From NCBI RefSeq assembly GCF_003646465.1, contig NZ_QZEX01000021.1, forward strand, positions 1 through 41,041: 41,041 nt of DNA, in the 5' to 3' direction. Of this stretch, positions 1 to 10,205 are shown one piece after another. The notes below the pieces were generated by a model. That model worked only from the letters and a program-made list of their open reading frames with translations. It made no database searches and was not told where the DNA came from. Position numbers and translations under genes: made by a program. The stretch is from Chachezhania antarctica. Its GTDB lineage: Bacteria > Pseudomonadota > Alphaproteobacteria > Rhodobacterales > Rhodobacteraceae. Positions within the stretch are counted from its first letter, which is position 1; every line of letters begins with the position of its first letter.

Positions 1-76
1 AATTCCACAGAATACATCTCCCGACCCTCAGCTTCCGCCTCGGGTGTCAGAATGGCGGAATTTTACTCCGCGACGG

Positions 77-478
77 TCAGGTAATCCCACCGTTTCCGTG
101 GCCCAGTTTGCCTCCGAGATTCACAGCAGGCTCTTCGAACATGGCAATGGGGTCTTCACCGAACTCGACCTGAAACTTTTTGATCCAGAGTTCGACATCC
201 TCCCGAGAGCGAGCTTTGGGTGGCATCGCGTCGCTACTTAGAAAATCGGTTACCAAGCCGTCGATCAGATTGGCGCTAGTCTTTTGCGGCACGGTGCAAG
301 CCGCGAATGCTTGAAAAAACTCAGGCGACACCGGGTGTGGGATGGCATCCTCCCAGAACTTAGGGCCGCTACGCCATGCATAGAAGTGGTACTTTACTCT
401 GCACTTGAGTTTCCGACGGACCCTGTGGACTCCTTTGGGAAGGCTACGTTTTACCAAGGCGGGCTCTCCTTTCCGCAA
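77..478 (-). pseudogene. Integrase N-terminal remnant (tyrosine-recombinase type), broken
   Basis: The minus-strand frame resembles the N-terminal part of phage/island integrases of alphaproteobacteria: a basic entry segment (LPKGVHRVRRKL, then VKYHFYAWRSGPKFW) and a later segment SREDVELWIKKF ... FGEDPIAMFEEP, where the core-binding domain would begin. After about residue 115 the likeness ends and the frame stops at 77. Shifting by one base near 118-123 gives ESRRQTGPRKRWDYLTVAE, which looks more like a continuation, but a TAA at 63-65 interrupts it. No catalytic domain is in the window. The first codon is TTG; a TTG at 457 behind a GGAAAGGAG-like site is an alternative start. It overlaps the 3' end of the upstream small gene by 35 bases. 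I infer a decayed integrase of the element; the family call rests on pattern memory only. Confidence 0.45.
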
Positions 479-701
479 CCAAATTTCGAGAGTTAGAGCT
501 CGCAGTGCTGGATATCTGATCCATACCTTGAGCCTGATCCAGCCTCGACCGCACCAACTTTGGGTCGTACCACCCTCGCCGACCAGGTACTGGTGCTATG
601 CGAAGATGACGGCAGAAGTCATAGAAAGACGTCGAGGCCGTATCGTAGCCAAGATGCTCTGCCAATTGCTGAGTGGAAATCAGCTGGATATCTCGCAGCA
701 T
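444..701 (-). CDS. Small DNA-binding-like protein next to the integrase remnant
   Basis: An 85-residue protein whose first half (STQQLAEHLGYD ... YDFCRHL) reads as a helix-turn-helix of the kind found in excisionase/AlpA-like proteins, followed by a short RRGWYDP strand-like segment and a polar tail. The start is well supported: an AGGAGG Shine-Dalgarno sequence lies seven bases before the ATG at 701. It overlaps the integrase remnant by 35 bases, a typical arrangement for a recombination directionality factor or small regulator with its integrase. A role in excision is inferred from position; the sequence itself supports only a small putative DNA-binding protein. Confidence 0.5.
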   Translation of the reverse strand: MLRDIQLISTQQLAEHLGYDTASTSFYDFCRHLRIAPVPGRRGWYDPKLVRSRLDQAQGMDQISSTASSNSRNLVAERRARLGKT

Positions 702-843
702 AATTTACCCTCCTAGAGCGCCATCTTAGTTGCATCTTTAATCGAGATAGGCTTGCTGGCGCAGGCTTCACTCGAGGGAGAGTTGCCCCGCATATGCAAC
801 GGGCTTCGCATTATCAGACGGTGAAGGGACTGATCAGCCACGC

Positions 844-1059
844 TCATGATCGGTCCTCACGCTCGTGCAAAGCTACTGGGACAATCATCTTCCGCTCAAT
901 AAATTCGTCGAGGGCTCCATCAGGCACGAAGAACCGATTATTTAAGCGAAGATGGCGTAGCTCATTTGATGCAATGAGGCTGCGGATCGTCTTTTCTGGC
1001 CATCCAGACGTAGTGGCGAGCTCACGTGGAGTCTGAAATCCTTGCAAAACGCTCTCCAT
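844..1059 (-). CDS. Small HTH_17/excisionase-like DNA-binding protein
   Basis: A 71-residue protein beginning with a helix-turn-helix pattern (TPRELATTSGWPEKTIRSL, then LRHLRLNNRFFV), the layout of MerR-like HTH_17 domains in excisionases and phage regulators. The RFFVPDGALDEFIER segment fits the wing and last helix of that fold. It is divergent from the XRE gene at 1161 and shares a 101-base intergenic region with it, so the two may cross-regulate. The ribosome-binding site before the ATG is weak. Possible jobs are excisionase for the decayed integrase or control of the restriction-modification operon; neither is shown by the sequence. Confidence 0.5.
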   Translation of the reverse strand: MESVLQGFQTPRELATTSGWPEKTIRSLIASNELRHLRLNNRFFVPDGALDEFIERKMIVPVALHEREDRS

Positions 1060-1111
1060 TTTCTTGGCGAACTAGGAACGATCAGCTACGGTTGGGAATG
1101 AAGCGGCACGA

Positions 1112-1160
1112 TTGTGACTCGTTCGCGAATCTAGGTAACATTTGATACCATAGGGTAACA
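1112..1160 (+). promoter_or_regulatory. Candidate promoter and repeat operator of the XRE-hsd operon
   Basis: A plausible -35 (TTGTGA, 1112-1117) and -10 (TAACAT, 1136-1141) are separated by 18 bases. The near-repeats TAGGTAACA (1132-1140) and TAGGGTAACA (1151-1160) cover the -10 and the start codon region. Direct repeats in this position suit autoregulation by the XRE protein encoded immediately downstream. No strong Shine-Dalgarno precedes the ATG, so binding here could block both transcription and translation. Seen: the repeats and hexamers. Inferred: their use. Confidence 0.4.
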
Positions 1161-1565
1161 ATGAGCAGTCTGCAAGAGCGTTTATCCGCAATCAGAAAAG
1201 CGACTGGGCTATCCCAGGCAGCTTTCGGAGCCGAATTCGGCCTCTCTGATCGTGCTTACAAGAACTATGAGCTCGGGATTCGCGAACTTCCGTTGGCCGT
1301 CGCTCTTGGCATCGCTGACAAGTACGACGTGAGCATCTCTTGGCTCCTGACTGGCGAAGGAGCCAGAACCGGCCCTGAGATGCGCGATGCGCTCAAGGCA
1401 GCAGTGATAGCTGTGCGCGAGCACTTCATCGAAGAGGGGCAGACCCCGAGCCCAGACTATGAATCAGACGTCGTACAGTACGTCTTTGACGAAATACTGC
1501 GCGAGGGAGGGCTCAACCCTGCCCGCATGGATGCGTATTTCAAGACATTGAGGAAGGATTCGTGA
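1161..1565 (+). CDS. XRE-family helix-turn-helix regulator heading the hsd operon
   Basis: A 134-residue protein with an N-terminal Cro/CI-type helix-turn-helix (residues about 5-65: LSAIRKATGLSQAAFGAEFG ... YKNYELGIRELPLAVALGIA, then the DVSISWLLTGEG ending usual for this family). The C-terminal half is helical and unassigned, possibly for dimerization. It is the first gene of a tightly coupled operon running to hsdR and overlaps the next gene at TGATG. XRE proteins in front of restriction-modification genes often act as controllers that delay restriction when the locus enters a new cell, and that is the likely role here. Repeats just upstream suggest autoregulation. Confidence 0.8.
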   Translation: MSSLQERLSAIRKATGLSQAAFGAEFGLSDRAYKNYELGIRELPLAVALGIADKYDVSISWLLTGEGARTGPEMRDALKAAVIAVREHFIEEGQTPSPDYESDVVQYVFDEILREGGLNPARMDAYFKTLRKDS

Positions 1566-1855
1566 TGCAGAACATAATCTTAGCGGAGGCACGCAAGGTT
1601 CTCGCCCAAGCTCGGGCTCAATCCAGTGGACGGCGTCTGGATCAGGCCCGCAATCGGTGCTTTCAGCTCGCTACCGCAGCCTGTGCAGTTGCCGGACTTG
1701 GGTGGATAGGTTTTGGCATCTTCTTCCTCAATGAAGGCCCTCAACTGGCAGCGGCTGCCTTCGCGGCCATTATCATACTGAGCATTGTCGTCGCATGGAC
1801 GTCAGCCGCCTGCATGTCCTTCACATCAAAGCCGAAAATCGAGACAGTCCGATGA
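1565..1855 (+). CDS. Small two-helix membrane protein in the hsd operon
   Basis: A 96-residue protein of unknown family. A basic amphipathic N-terminal part (about 1-35) precedes two hydrophobic stretches (about residues 38-58, [18 protein letters not shown]..., and 66-88, [20 protein letters not shown]), predicting an inner-membrane hairpin. The start at 1565 overlaps the XRE stop, and the TGA at 1853-1855 overlaps the hsdM ATG, so it is translated between controller and methylase. It is not part of the known Type I restriction-modification complex. Its fixed place in the coupled operon argues it is a real gene; its function is unknown. Confidence 0.6.
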   Translation: MQNIILAEARKVLAQARAQSSGRRLDQARNRCFQLATAACAVAGLGWIGFGIFFLNEGPQLAAAAFAAIIILSIVVAWTSAACMSFTSKPKIETVR

Positions 1856-3381
1856 GCCTTCAAACCACCGACTTGGGCTTTGAAGCCGACCTTTTCAAAG
1901 CGGCGGACCGACTTCGCGGCAACCTAGAACCCTCAGAGTACAAGCACGTCGTGCTTGGCCTGGTCTTCCTCAAGTACATCTCTGAAGCCTTTGAAACCTA
2001 TCATGCTCAGCTAGCCGCCGATGAATACGCGGATGCGGAAGACGCTGAAGAGTATCTTGCAGAGAATATCTTTTGGGTACCTCCAGAAGCTCGTTGGACG
2101 CACCTTCGAGACAAGGCGCGTGATCCGAATATCGGCAAGTTGATCGATGACGCCATGGAGGCCATCGAGAAAGTACCAGCCAACGATAAGCTCAAGGGTG
2201 TTCTCCCCAAGAACTATGCCCGTCCCACGTTGAACAAAGAAATGCTGGGCGATCTGATCGACCTGTTCTCCAAGATCGATATGCGCGGGAATGCTTCTGA
2301 AGCCCGCGACCTCCTTGGCCGAGTCTACGAGTACTTCCTCTCTGGCTTCGCCTCTTCAGAAGGTAAGCGCGGCGGCGAATTCTTCACGCCGCGTTCCGTC
2401 GTGCGCACGCTGGTGTCCATGTTGGAGCCGAAGAAAGGCCGCGTCTATGACCCCTGCTGCGGATCGGGCGGTATGTTCATCCAGTCCGAGAACTTCATCG
2501 AGGATCACGGCGGCCGCCGCGATGACATCTCGGTATATGGACAGGAAATCAACCATACGACTTGGCGTCTGGCGATGATGAACCTAGCCGTGCAGGGCAT
2601 CGACGCCGAGATCAAGTGGAACAACGAAGGCTCGTTTATCCGAGACGAGCTGCCCGACGTGCGCGCCGACTACATCTTGGCCAACCCGCCTTTCAACATC
2701 TCGGACTGGGGCGGCGAACGTCTGACCGAGGATGTGCGCTGGAAGTTCGGTACGCCCCCCAAGGGGAACGCCAACTACGCGTGGCTACAGCATATACTGC
2801 ACCATCTGGCTCCGCGCGGTACAGCGGGGGTGGTGCTGGCTAATGGCTCCATGTCGTCCCAGCAATCGGGCGAGGGTGACATCCGTGAGGCGATGATCGA
2901 AGCAGACAAGGTCGACTGCATGGTGGCCCTGCCTGGGCAGCTATTCTATTCAACTCAAATCCCTGCCTGCCTCTGGATTTTGGCAAACGATAAATCCGCC
3001 AATGGACACCGTGATCGGCAAGGTGAGGTGCTGTTCATCGACGCACGTCAGATGGGGCACATGGTCGACCGTGTTCGTCGCGACTTCGACGATAGAGAGA
3101 TCGCCAAGATCGCCGATACCTACCACCGTTGGCGAGCAAAGACGCCGGAGCTGTCCTACAAGGACGAGCCCGGTTTCTGCGCCAGTGCTAAACTGGAGTT
3201 GATCCGCAAGCATGACTACGTCCTGACGCCCGGCCGCTACGTTGGCGCGGCGGATGAAGAGGATGACGGCGTGCCATTCGCGGAGAAGTTTGAGTCTCTC
3301 AGAAACCAACTTCATGAGCAGCTCCTTGAGCAATCAAGGATCAGCGACAAAATCCGGCACAAGCTTTGGAGTGAGTTATGA
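1852..3381 (+). CDS. hsdM: Type I restriction-modification system, DNA methyltransferase subunit M
   Basis: A 509-residue N6-adenine methyltransferase subunit of a Type I restriction-modification complex (M2S modifies, R2M2S restricts). Order of parts: the HsdM N-terminal helical domain (about 8-145), the GEFFTP motif (175-180), SAM-binding motif I DPCCGSGG (200-207) and catalytic motif IV NPPF (278-281), then a C-terminal helical tail. All motifs are intact and the length is normal. An in-frame ATG at 1795 exists, but the start at 1852 is preferred because it begins with the family's usual [13 protein letters not shown] region and overlaps the previous stop by ATGA. The stop overlaps the hsdS start, again by four bases. 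Confidence 0.95.
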   Translation: MSLQTTDLGFEADLFKAADRLRGNLEPSEYKHVVLGLVFLKYISEAFETYHAQLAADEYADAEDAEEYLAENIFWVPPEARWTHLRDKARDPNIGKLIDDAMEAIEKVPANDKLKGVLPKNYARPTLNKEMLGDLIDLFSKIDMRGNASEARDLLGRVYEYFLSGFASSEGKRGGEFFTPRSVVRTLVSMLEPKKGRVYDPCCGSGGMFIQSENFIEDHGGRRDDISVYGQEINHTTWRLAMMNLAVQGIDAEIKWNNEGSFIRDELPDVRADYILANPPFNISDWGGERLTEDVRWKFGTPPKGNANYAWLQHILHHLAPRGTAGVVLANGSMSSQQSGEGDIREAMIEADKVDCMVALPGQLFYSTQIPACLWILANDKSANGHRDRQGEVLFIDARQMGHMVDRVRRDFDDREIAKIADTYHRWRAKTPELSYKDEPGFCASAKLELIRKHDYVLTPGRYVGAADEEDDGVPFAEKFESLRNQLHEQLLEQSRISDKIRHKLWSEL

Positions 3382-4736
3382 AGGGTTTCTGTGAGGAAAC
3401 GCTTGGGAGCATCGCCAACCCTTCACGTGGCGGCTTGGTTGATGGCCCTTTCGGATCGAATTTGCCTGCTTCAGAGTACGTTGAAGAGGGAGTACCCGTT
3501 TTGCGCGGCTCCAACCTGTCGATTGGGCCCTCATACCTCAAAGAAAACGAATTTGTTTTCGTTAGTCGCGAACTCACAGAAAAGCTCGCAAGAAGCATCT
3601 GTCGTCAAGGGGATATAATTTTTACCAAGAAGGGCACCTTGGGCCAAACTGGCTTTATCTCCGAGAGCTCAAAATTCAAAGAGTACCTTTTGTCGTCCAA
3701 TCAGATGAAAATCTCTGTAGATTGTAGGAAGGCGATCCCAAAGTACGTGTATTACTACGTTTCATCTCCCTCCAGCATATCCAAGATCATCCGCGATGCT
3801 GAAGCGACAGGCGTTCCGAAAACAAACGTCGCCTATTTGAAGACTTTTCCGATTCTCTTGCCGAGTATCTCTGAACAACAGGCGATACTTGATATGATTG
3901 CCCCTCTCGACGACAAGATCGAACTGAACCGGCGGATGAATGAGACGTTGGAGGCGATGGCGCGGGCGGTCTTTCGGGATTGGTTTGTCGATTTCGGCCC
4001 CACCCGCCGCAAGGCCGCAGGCGAGACTGACCCCGCCGCCATCCTCGGAAGCCTCCTCCCCGACCCAACCCAAGCCACCCCCCTCGCCGCCCTCTTCCCC
4101 GACAGCTTTGGAGACAACGGCCTGCCGGAGGGGTGGGAAGAGCGCGAAGTCGGCGACCTGTGCCCCATTGTCGGCGGCGGAACCCCCAGCACCAAGGAAC
4201 CCGCGTTCTGGGACGGAGGAACGCACAACTGGGCAACGCCAAAGGACCTGTCGAAGCTCTCGGGCCTGTTCTTGCGCGAATCCGAACGGCAGGTAACGGA
4301 TGCGGGCCTCGCCAAGGTCAGTTCGGGCCTGTCCCCCGTTGGGAGCGTCCTGCTCTCGTCCCGCGCACCGATTGGCTATGTCGCCATCGCGGAAGAGCCT
4401 GTTGCGGTGAACCAGGGCTTTATCGTCATGCAGCCCACCCCGGCATTTCCAACGGAGTTTGCCTATTTCTGGACGCTGGAGAACCTCGACCTGATCAAGG
4501 CGAACGCCAACGGCTCGACCTTCCAAGAAATCAGCAAGAAGAACTTCCGCCCCCTGCGGGTCAACCACGCAGGCGCAGACTTGGTGGCAAAATTTGCTGA
4601 AGTCGCGGGGCCAATGATGGACCTGATCCGCAACAACGAACAAGAAAACCAAACCCTCGCCGCCACCCGAGACCTCCTCCTCCCCAAACTCATGTCCGGC
4701 GACCTCCGCCTGACCGGCACGGAGGGTGTGACGTGA
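3378..4736 (+). CDS. hsdS: Type I restriction-modification system, specificity subunit S
   Basis: A 452-residue specificity subunit with two target-recognition domains, each reading one half of a bipartite site. The first spans about 1-170 and ends with [21 protein letters not shown] central conserved helix follows ([20 protein letters not shown]), then the second domain (about 245-410, opening [12 protein letters not shown]) and the C-terminal helix ([16 protein letters not shown]). It overlaps hsdM and the next gene by four bases each. Bases 3378-3900 are visibly richer in A+T than the rest of the gene, which suggests the first recognition domain was acquired by recombination. The gene is complete and uninterrupted. 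The recognition sequence cannot be read from the protein. Confidence 0.93.
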   Translation: MKGFCEETLGSIANPSRGGLVDGPFGSNLPASEYVEEGVPVLRGSNLSIGPSYLKENEFVFVSRELTEKLARSICRQGDIIFTKKGTLGQTGFISESSKFKEYLLSSNQMKISVDCRKAIPKYVYYYVSSPSSISKIIRDAEATGVPKTNVAYLKTFPILLPSISEQQAILDMIAPLDDKIELNRRMNETLEAMARAVFRDWFVDFGPTRRKAAGETDPAAILGSLLPDPTQATPLAALFPDSFGDNGLPEGWEEREVGDLCPIVGGGTPSTKEPAFWDGGTHNWATPKDLSKLSGLFLRESERQVTDAGLAKVSSGLSPVGSVLLSSRAPIGYVAIAEEPVAVNQGFIVMQPTPAFPTEFAYFWTLENLDLIKANANGSTFQEISKKNFRPLRVNHAGADLVAKFAEVAGPMMDLIRNNEQENQTLAATRDLLLPKLMSGDLRLTGTEGVT

Positions 4737-5773
4737 AGAAGTATTGGGGCCAAGCCAAGCCAGTTGCTCAATACCATGCCAAAACATGGCTCAACTCAGG
4801 CTTTGAAAAGCTGGGCGTTGAAAAGCGCTTTGAAGTTACACCAAAGGAACGCCTCGCGGCCCGTGGAACATTGGGTTTCCCCAACCGGCAAATATTCATT
4901 TCCCGACAATGGTTTGATTGGGGCTTCCGCCAGACGCTGATTGGTTGGAGCCTTGGCTTGCTGGTTGTTTGTTATCTCGTCGTGCAAATCTTCGGTGTCG
5001 ACGTTGGCGCAGAAAACCTCTGGACCGAGTTTTGGGGTCTGATCTTCGATATTCTTATCATCCTGGTGGGTTTCGGGCTTATCCAGAATTGGAAGCAACG
5101 GCGCGACGATATCGCAAGGCAAGAAGAGATCATCGAGGACCTGAAGCGGTGGGACAACGAAGAATCCATGCATCGCATCGTTGGGGCTATCCGTCGCCTA
5201 AACAACATGGGCAGGACTGAAGTTGATCTTACAGGTGCTTCAATCTCTGGCGCGAAATTCAAAGGATATGGCGTAAGCAGTTTACGTGGTTCGCGACTGT
5301 CTGGAGGGGGCTGGGCGGATGAAACTATCCGCAAGTCATCGTTCAAGGTCGTCGATTTTTCTCGACTCGACCTTAGAGACGTAACCTTCGGAGTCGATGC
5401 TTGGGGAATTGGGCTCGCGGTGTCCGGCCATTACCAAGATTGCAATTTCTGGGAAGCCGATTTGCGAGGCAGTAACTTTGATGCCACCGAACTAAACTGG
5501 AACAATCCACCGCCCGACACTCTCGATGAAGAAATCGACCGCGAGCCGGATGGGCGTCCGATTATGGCCCGCACGCACGCTGATAGCTTCAATGACACGG
5601 ACCTCGCTGGCGCATCTTTCAAAAGGTGCCAATTTCACTGGGCCGATTTCCGAGAGGCATTCAATGTCGAGCACGCGGATTTTTCCGGGTCTAAAGGCCT
5701 CGAAACATGCGCATTCGATACCGAAGAGTTGAAAGCCAAGGTCATCGCTCAAGCCAAGGGAGATGCGGTTTGA
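4733..5773 (+). CDS. Membrane-anchored pentapeptide-repeat protein inside the hsd operon
   Basis: A 346-residue protein. A soluble N-terminal part (1-62) is followed by two membrane helices (about 66-88 and 99-118), a charged coiled-coil-like linker (119-150, KQRRDDIARQEEIIEDLKRW) and a pentapeptide-repeat domain (about 163-330, with runs such as VDLTGASISGAKF, EADLRGSNFDATEL, DTDLAGASFKRCQFHWADF). Pentapeptide repeats form a right-handed beta-helix, and some mimic DNA. The start is a GTG overlapping the hsdS stop; the stop overlaps the next gene's TTG. It is not a core Type I subunit. Lying between hsdS and hsdR it may be an accessory effector or sensor at the membrane; that role is inference. 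Confidence 0.8.
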   Translation: MKKYWGQAKPVAQYHAKTWLNSGFEKLGVEKRFEVTPKERLAARGTLGFPNRQIFISRQWFDWGFRQTLIGWSLGLLVVCYLVVQIFGVDVGAENLWTEFWGLIFDILIILVGFGLIQNWKQRRDDIARQEEIIEDLKRWDNEESMHRIVGAIRRLNNMGRTEVDLTGASISGAKFKGYGVSSLRGSRLSGGGWADETIRKSSFKVVDFSRLDLRDVTFGVDAWGIGLAVSGHYQDCNFWEADLRGSNFDATELNWNNPPPDTLDEEIDREPDGRPIMARTHADSFNDTDLAGASFKRCQFHWADFREAFNVEHADFSGSKGLETCAFDTEELKAKVIAQAKGDAV

Positions 5774-7059
5774 GTGAAACGAAGTTGACCCAGGACGAAC
5801 TGCGCGAAAGACTCGACTCACTCCCTATCTGGCCCGAGTTTCGCGAAGGCGATCCCGACGTTGATGGGCTGATCCCGACCTGCCGGGTCGAGAGTTGGGA
5901 AAAATTCATCGAGGCAATGCGCGATCCGCAACACAACCGCGCAGCCAGTGAGTGGGTCTATCGCGGACAACGCGGGGGCGACTGGCCCTTGGCCTCGACT
6001 CTCGGGCGCAAGTTCGACGGTGGCAGCATCCCCGCCGACAAGCGCCAGCAGCTCTTATCGCAATTCGAGCTTGCCATGCGCGGGCGTGGCTATGACCTGA
6101 GCGCCTTCAACGGAGATGATTCCGAGATCGAGAAATGGGCCATCGGCCAGCACCATGGGTTATTGACCCCCTTGCTGGACTGGACGCGCTCGCCCTTCAT
6201 TGCCCTGTTCTTCGCTTTCAACAGTCCGGATGATCCGGAAAAGAACCCCTCTCGCGCCGTCTATTGCGTAAACATGTCGGCGCTGCGGAACGCGCTTGGT
6301 GAACAGACCCTGTTCCGCGATCCGATGGGGCACAATAACAGCCGCTTGGTGAACCAGGCGGGTCTCTTCACAATGATCCCAGATGACGACGACAATTTCG
6401 CCAGCTACGTCATCAATACACTCCAAGAAGAGGGGGTTGTAAGTGCGGAACCCGTTACCCAGACGGCGACCGTCGAAAGTTCTGGCTCTGAGGTTCCTGA
6501 GGTCGAATACACGGTCACGGACAACCTTTCAGACCAGCTGAAGCAGTATATCCAGAAGATTCACATTCCAAACTCCGGTAGGATGGACTGCCTCGCAACT
6601 CTGAGGAAGATGAACATTCACAACGGAACTCTTTTCCCAGATGCCCAAGGCGCTTCACTGTACTGCAATGATTGGCTTGAACGTATCTTGCGGGAGGAAC
6701 AGGACGAACGCGCAAGAGCAGCCGAGCGAGGTGCCCGTATGACCTCAACAGCGGCTGCTAAAGAGGCGATCGCAGCCGCGCCTGATGCATTGGCAGCAGT
6801 TAAGGCAATCTTGGGTCAGTCACTTGGAGAGGAATTTTCGCAGCAAGAGAAGGATGATTTTGCCGAACGCTTGTACGAGCGCTTCCAGCAAGATCAGTCG
6901 TTTGACTGGCACCTGTCTGACAGCAAGACCGCCAAGGTTAAGACCGGGCAACGACGGCTGGCCGCTGCATTTGGCTTCTCAGACACACTTCGCGAACAAG
7001 TAACGGATCAACTGGTCGAATTTTACAAAGCGGCGGCGAGTGGAGTTTCAGACGCATGA
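5770..7059 (+). CDS. FRG-domain protein inside the hsd operon
   Basis: A 429-residue protein with an FRG domain in its N-terminal half: [17 protein letters not shown] (about 62-78) and [20 protein letters not shown] (about 127-146), the two signature blocks of the family. The C-terminal 160 residues are charged and helical without a recognised domain. FRG proteins have no settled biochemical activity, but the family is often found among phage-defence genes. I choose the TTG at 5770 because it overlaps the previous stop (TTGA), matching the coupling of every other junction here; the in-frame ATG at 5707 would add 21 residues inside the neighbouring gene. Its stop overlaps the hsdR ATG. Probably an accessory effector tied to the restriction complex. 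Confidence 0.8.
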   Translation: MSETKLTQDELRERLDSLPIWPEFREGDPDVDGLIPTCRVESWEKFIEAMRDPQHNRAASEWVYRGQRGGDWPLASTLGRKFDGGSIPADKRQQLLSQFELAMRGRGYDLSAFNGDDSEIEKWAIGQHHGLLTPLLDWTRSPFIALFFAFNSPDDPEKNPSRAVYCVNMSALRNALGEQTLFRDPMGHNNSRLVNQAGLFTMIPDDDDNFASYVINTLQEEGVVSAEPVTQTATVESSGSEVPEVEYTVTDNLSDQLKQYIQKIHIPNSGRMDCLATLRKMNIHNGTLFPDAQGASLYCNDWLERILREEQDERARAAERGARMTSTAAAKEAIAAAPDALAAVKAILGQSLGEEFSQQEKDDFAERLYERFQQDQSFDWHLSDSKTAKVKTGQRRLAAAFGFSDTLREQVTDQLVEFYKAAASGVSDA

Positions 7060-10000
7060 TCAACGAAGACCTAGTTGAACAAGCCGCGCTGGCCATTCTG
7101 CAGAATAGCGGAATTCCGTACCTAGGCGCCGATGTGATCTCGCCCGACGGTACAGAGCCTGAACGGGCGTCCTATGGCGAGGTTTTGTTGAGAGGGCGGC
7201 TGGAAGCGACTGTAGCCCAGCTCAACGCCCATATCCCTGAAGATGCACGTAGCGACGCTCTGAGGCAGATTTCCGGGTCTACCTCGCAAAGCCTGATCGA
7301 AGAGAACAGGCGGATTCAAGGGTTGCTAGTCAATGGCGTGGATGTTGAGTTTAAGTCTGATGACGGGACGATCCGCGGTGACAAGGTCTGGCTTGTCGAT
7401 TTCGAGGATCCGCAGGCCAACGACTGGTTGGTGACCAACCAGTTCACCGTGATTGAGGGGAAGCATAAGCGCCGCCCTGACTTGGTTGTGTTCCTAAACG
7501 GCTTACCGGTGGCGGTGATCGAGCTGAAGAACGCTGCAAGCGAGGCTGCTACGATCGAAGATGCCTTTGCCCAGCTTCAAACCTACAAGCAGCAGATCCC
7601 ATCTCTATTTCGAACAAACGCCGTTTTAGTCAGTTCAGATGGTTTGCTGGCGCGGATCGGCTCACTGACGGCCAATGAAGAGCGGTTCATGCCATGGCGT
7701 TCTGTAACGGGTGCTGCGGAGGACTTTACCCCTGAGGGCCCGCAGGAGATGGAGACGCTGCTGAAGGGCGTATTCGACAAAGGCCGCTTCCTGGAGCTGC
7801 TACGGGATTTTACCGTATTTGGTGACACAGGCGATGGCCCGTTCAAGATTATCGCCGGCTACCACCAGTTTTTCGGCGCACGAAAGGCCTTGGTGAACGC
7901 AATCGAGGCTTCAAAGCCTGAGGGTGATCGTCGCATCGGTGTAATCTGGCACACTCAAGGCTCCGGGAAATCGCTCCTTATGGCCTTTTTTGCGGGCTTG
8001 CTGGTTCGAAGCCCCGAGCTTCAGAACCCTACCCTGATTGTACTTACGGACCGAAACGACCTCGACGACCAACTGTTCCAAACGTTCTCGACCACCAAGG
8101 ACCTGATCCGGCAAACCCCAGAACATGCTGAGAGCCGGGACGAGCTACGCGAGCTTCTAGAGCGCCAATCCGGCGGGGTAATATTCACGACTATGCAGAA
8201 ATTCGCTCCCGAGAAGGGGGAGGAGCGCTTTCCTACATTGACTGACCGCCGCAACGTCATCGTGATCGCCGATGAAGCGCACAGAAGCCAATATGGGCTG
8301 AATGCCAAAGTGAGCGCCAAGACTGGCGAACGAAAGTACGGGTATGCTCATTACGTCCGGCAGGCACTCCCGAACGCCTCATTTGTTGGCTTTACCGGCA
8401 CTCCAATTGAGACTGCCGATGTAAACACACCTGCAGTTTTCGGCGGCTATGTTGATATTTACGACATCACGAGAGCGGTCGAGGACAAAGCCACGGTTCC
8501 CATCTACTATGAAAGTCGCTTGGCTCGCATCGAGTTGGACGAAGACGAAAAGCCCAAGATTGATGAAGAAATCGCCGCCATCCTGGAAGACGATACCCTA
8601 TCGGAGCAGGAAAAGGCTAAAGCCAAGTGGAGCACGGTTGAAGCGCTCGTCGGCGCAGATAAGCGTCTGAAGCAGGTCGCCGCGGACTTGGTCGAGCACT
8701 TGGAGGCTCGGACCGCTGCTTTAGGCGGCAAAGCCATGGCTGTTTGTATGAGCCGCCGTATCTGCGTTTCACTGTACAATGAAATCGTCAAACTGCGTCC
8801 GGAATGGCACTCGGACGCTGACGAAGCTGGAGCCGTAAAAGTTGTTATGACCGGCTCAGCGTCCGATCCTCTGGAATGGCAGGAGCACATCGGCAACAAG
8901 AAGCGCCGAGACGACTTGGCCAAACGCGCGCGTACGCCGGATGATCCGTTGAAGCTTGTGATCGTGAGAGACATGTGGCTGACGGGCTTCGACGCGCCGA
9001 GTATGCACACGATGTATGTCGACAAGCCTATGCGCGGGCACGGTCTGATGCAGGCCATTGCACGCGTAAATCGAGTTTTCAAAGACAAGCCAGGCGGTCT
9101 GGTGGTCGACTACATCGGCATCGCCCAGAACCTGAAAAATGCGCTGTCGCAGTACTCTGATGCGGATCGAGAGCGAACCGGAATTGACGAAGAGCAGGCC
9201 GTTGCCTTGCTCGCCGAGAAGCTCGATGTAGTGCGTAGCATGTTCAACGGCCACGACTACAGCCTGGGGCTCAGCGGCACCGCACAAGCCCGATTGAAGG
9301 CTCTGGGCGATGCCGTTGACTGGATCGTTGGGCAGCAGACCAACAAAGCTCAAGCCGCGTCAACAGAAACTGAAAAGAAGAAGCAGCTATCACGCTTTCA
9401 GGATGCCAGTCTTGAAATGTCACGTGCTTTTGCGCTGGCATCTTCCAGCGACCTGGCAAAGTCTGTGAAGGACGAAGTTGGTTTTTTGCAAGCTGTTCGC
9501 GCTGCGATAACGAAGACATCAGCGAAAGGCAAACTGTCCTCGCGGGCAAAAAACTTTGCCATCGAGCAACTTGTTAATAAGGCTGTCGCTGACGCCGAGA
9601 TCGTCGATATTTTGAAGGCGTCCGGTATCAAGACACCAGATATTTCCATTCTGTCCGATGACTTCTTGCTGGAAGTTCAATCTATGGAGCGAAAAAACCT
9701 CGCTCTGGAAGCGCTTAAGAAATTGCTCAATGGGGAAATCAAGAGCCGAACTAAGCGCAACGTTGTTGAAAGCCGGGCTTTTAGCCAGCGACTTCAGGAA
9801 GCCGTCGCTCGTTACCATGCCAATGCCATCTCGACGGTCGAGATGATTCAAGCTCTTATTGATATCGCTAAAGACGTCAAGGCTTCGGCCATGCGTGGTG
9901 AAGCTGAAGGGATGTCAGATGACGAGCTGGCCTTCTATGATGCCTTGGCGCAGAATGACACCGCAGTGGAAGCAATGGGGAATGAGCAACTACGCATCAT

Positions 10001-10193
10001 CGCTCATGAGTTGCTGGATCAAGTTCGCCGCAACGCCACGGTCGATTGGCATAAGAAGGAAAGTGCACGGGCCAAGATGCGGATTCTTGTGCGACGCATC
10101 CTTCGAAAATACGGCTATCCTCCCGACCTATCGAAAGAGGCTGTTCAAATCGTCCTAGAGCAGGCCGAAGCGTTGCTGCACGAGATCACATGA
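7056..10193 (+). CDS. hsdR: Type I restriction-modification system, restriction/translocase subunit R
   Basis: A 1045-residue motor and nuclease subunit. The N-terminal PD-(D/E)xK nuclease is visible as PDLVVF (141-146) and ELK (156-158). A helicase Q-like motif ([11 protein letters not shown], 268-278) precedes superfamily-2 motifs: Walker A QGSGKS (301-306), DEAH (406-409) and GFTGTPIE (about 449-456). The [17 protein letters not shown] segment is motif VI, and a helical C-terminal domain contacts the methylase. Length and motifs are normal for HsdR, so restriction should be functional. It ends the seven-gene operon and overlaps the FRG gene by ATGA, so translation of the nuclease follows the two accessory genes. 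Confidence 0.95.
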   Translation: MINEDLVEQAALAILQNSGIPYLGADVISPDGTEPERASYGEVLLRGRLEATVAQLNAHIPEDARSDALRQISGSTSQSLIEENRRIQGLLVNGVDVEFKSDDGTIRGDKVWLVDFEDPQANDWLVTNQFTVIEGKHKRRPDLVVFLNGLPVAVIELKNAASEAATIEDAFAQLQTYKQQIPSLFRTNAVLVSSDGLLARIGSLTANEERFMPWRSVTGAAEDFTPEGPQEMETLLKGVFDKGRFLELLRDFTVFGDTGDGPFKIIAGYHQFFGARKALVNAIEASKPEGDRRIGVIWHTQGSGKSLLMAFFAGLLVRSPELQNPTLIVLTDRNDLDDQLFQTFSTTKDLIRQTPEHAESRDELRELLERQSGGVIFTTMQKFAPEKGEERFPTLTDRRNVIVIADEAHRSQYGLNAKVSAKTGERKYGYAHYVRQALPNASFVGFTGTPIETADVNTPAVFGGYVDIYDITRAVEDKATVPIYYESRLARIELDEDEKPKIDEEIAAILEDDTLSEQEKAKAKWSTVEALVGADKRLKQVAADLVEHLEARTAALGGKAMAVCMSRRICVSLYNEIVKLRPEWHSDADEAGAVKVVMTGSASDPLEWQEHIGNKKRRDDLAKRARTPDDPLKLVIVRDMWLTGFDAPSMHTMYVDKPMRGHGLMQAIARVNRVFKDKPGGLVVDYIGIAQNLKNALSQYSDADRERTGIDEEQAVALLAEKLDVVRSMFNGHDYSLGLSGTAQARLKALGDAVDWIVGQQTNKAQAASTETEKKKQLSRFQDASLEMSRAFALASSSDLAKSVKDEVGFLQAVRAAITKTSAKGKLSSRAKNFAIEQLVNKAVADAEIVDILKASGIKTPDISILSDDFLLEVQSMERKNLALEALKKLLNGEIKSRTKRNVVESRAFSQRLQEAVARYHANAISTVEMIQALIDIAKDVKASAMRGEAEGMSDDELAFYDALAQNDTAVEAMGNEQLRIIAHELLDQVRRNATVDWHKKESARAKMRILVRRILRKYGYPPDLSKEAVQIVLEQAEALLHEIT

Positions 10194-10205
10194 CGTAGAA
10201 CCTTG

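Noticed and set aside
44-241. Plus-strand open frame at the window start
   Set aside because: Lies antisense to the integrase-like segment, which has family-like motifs; no ribosome-binding site or likeness of its own.
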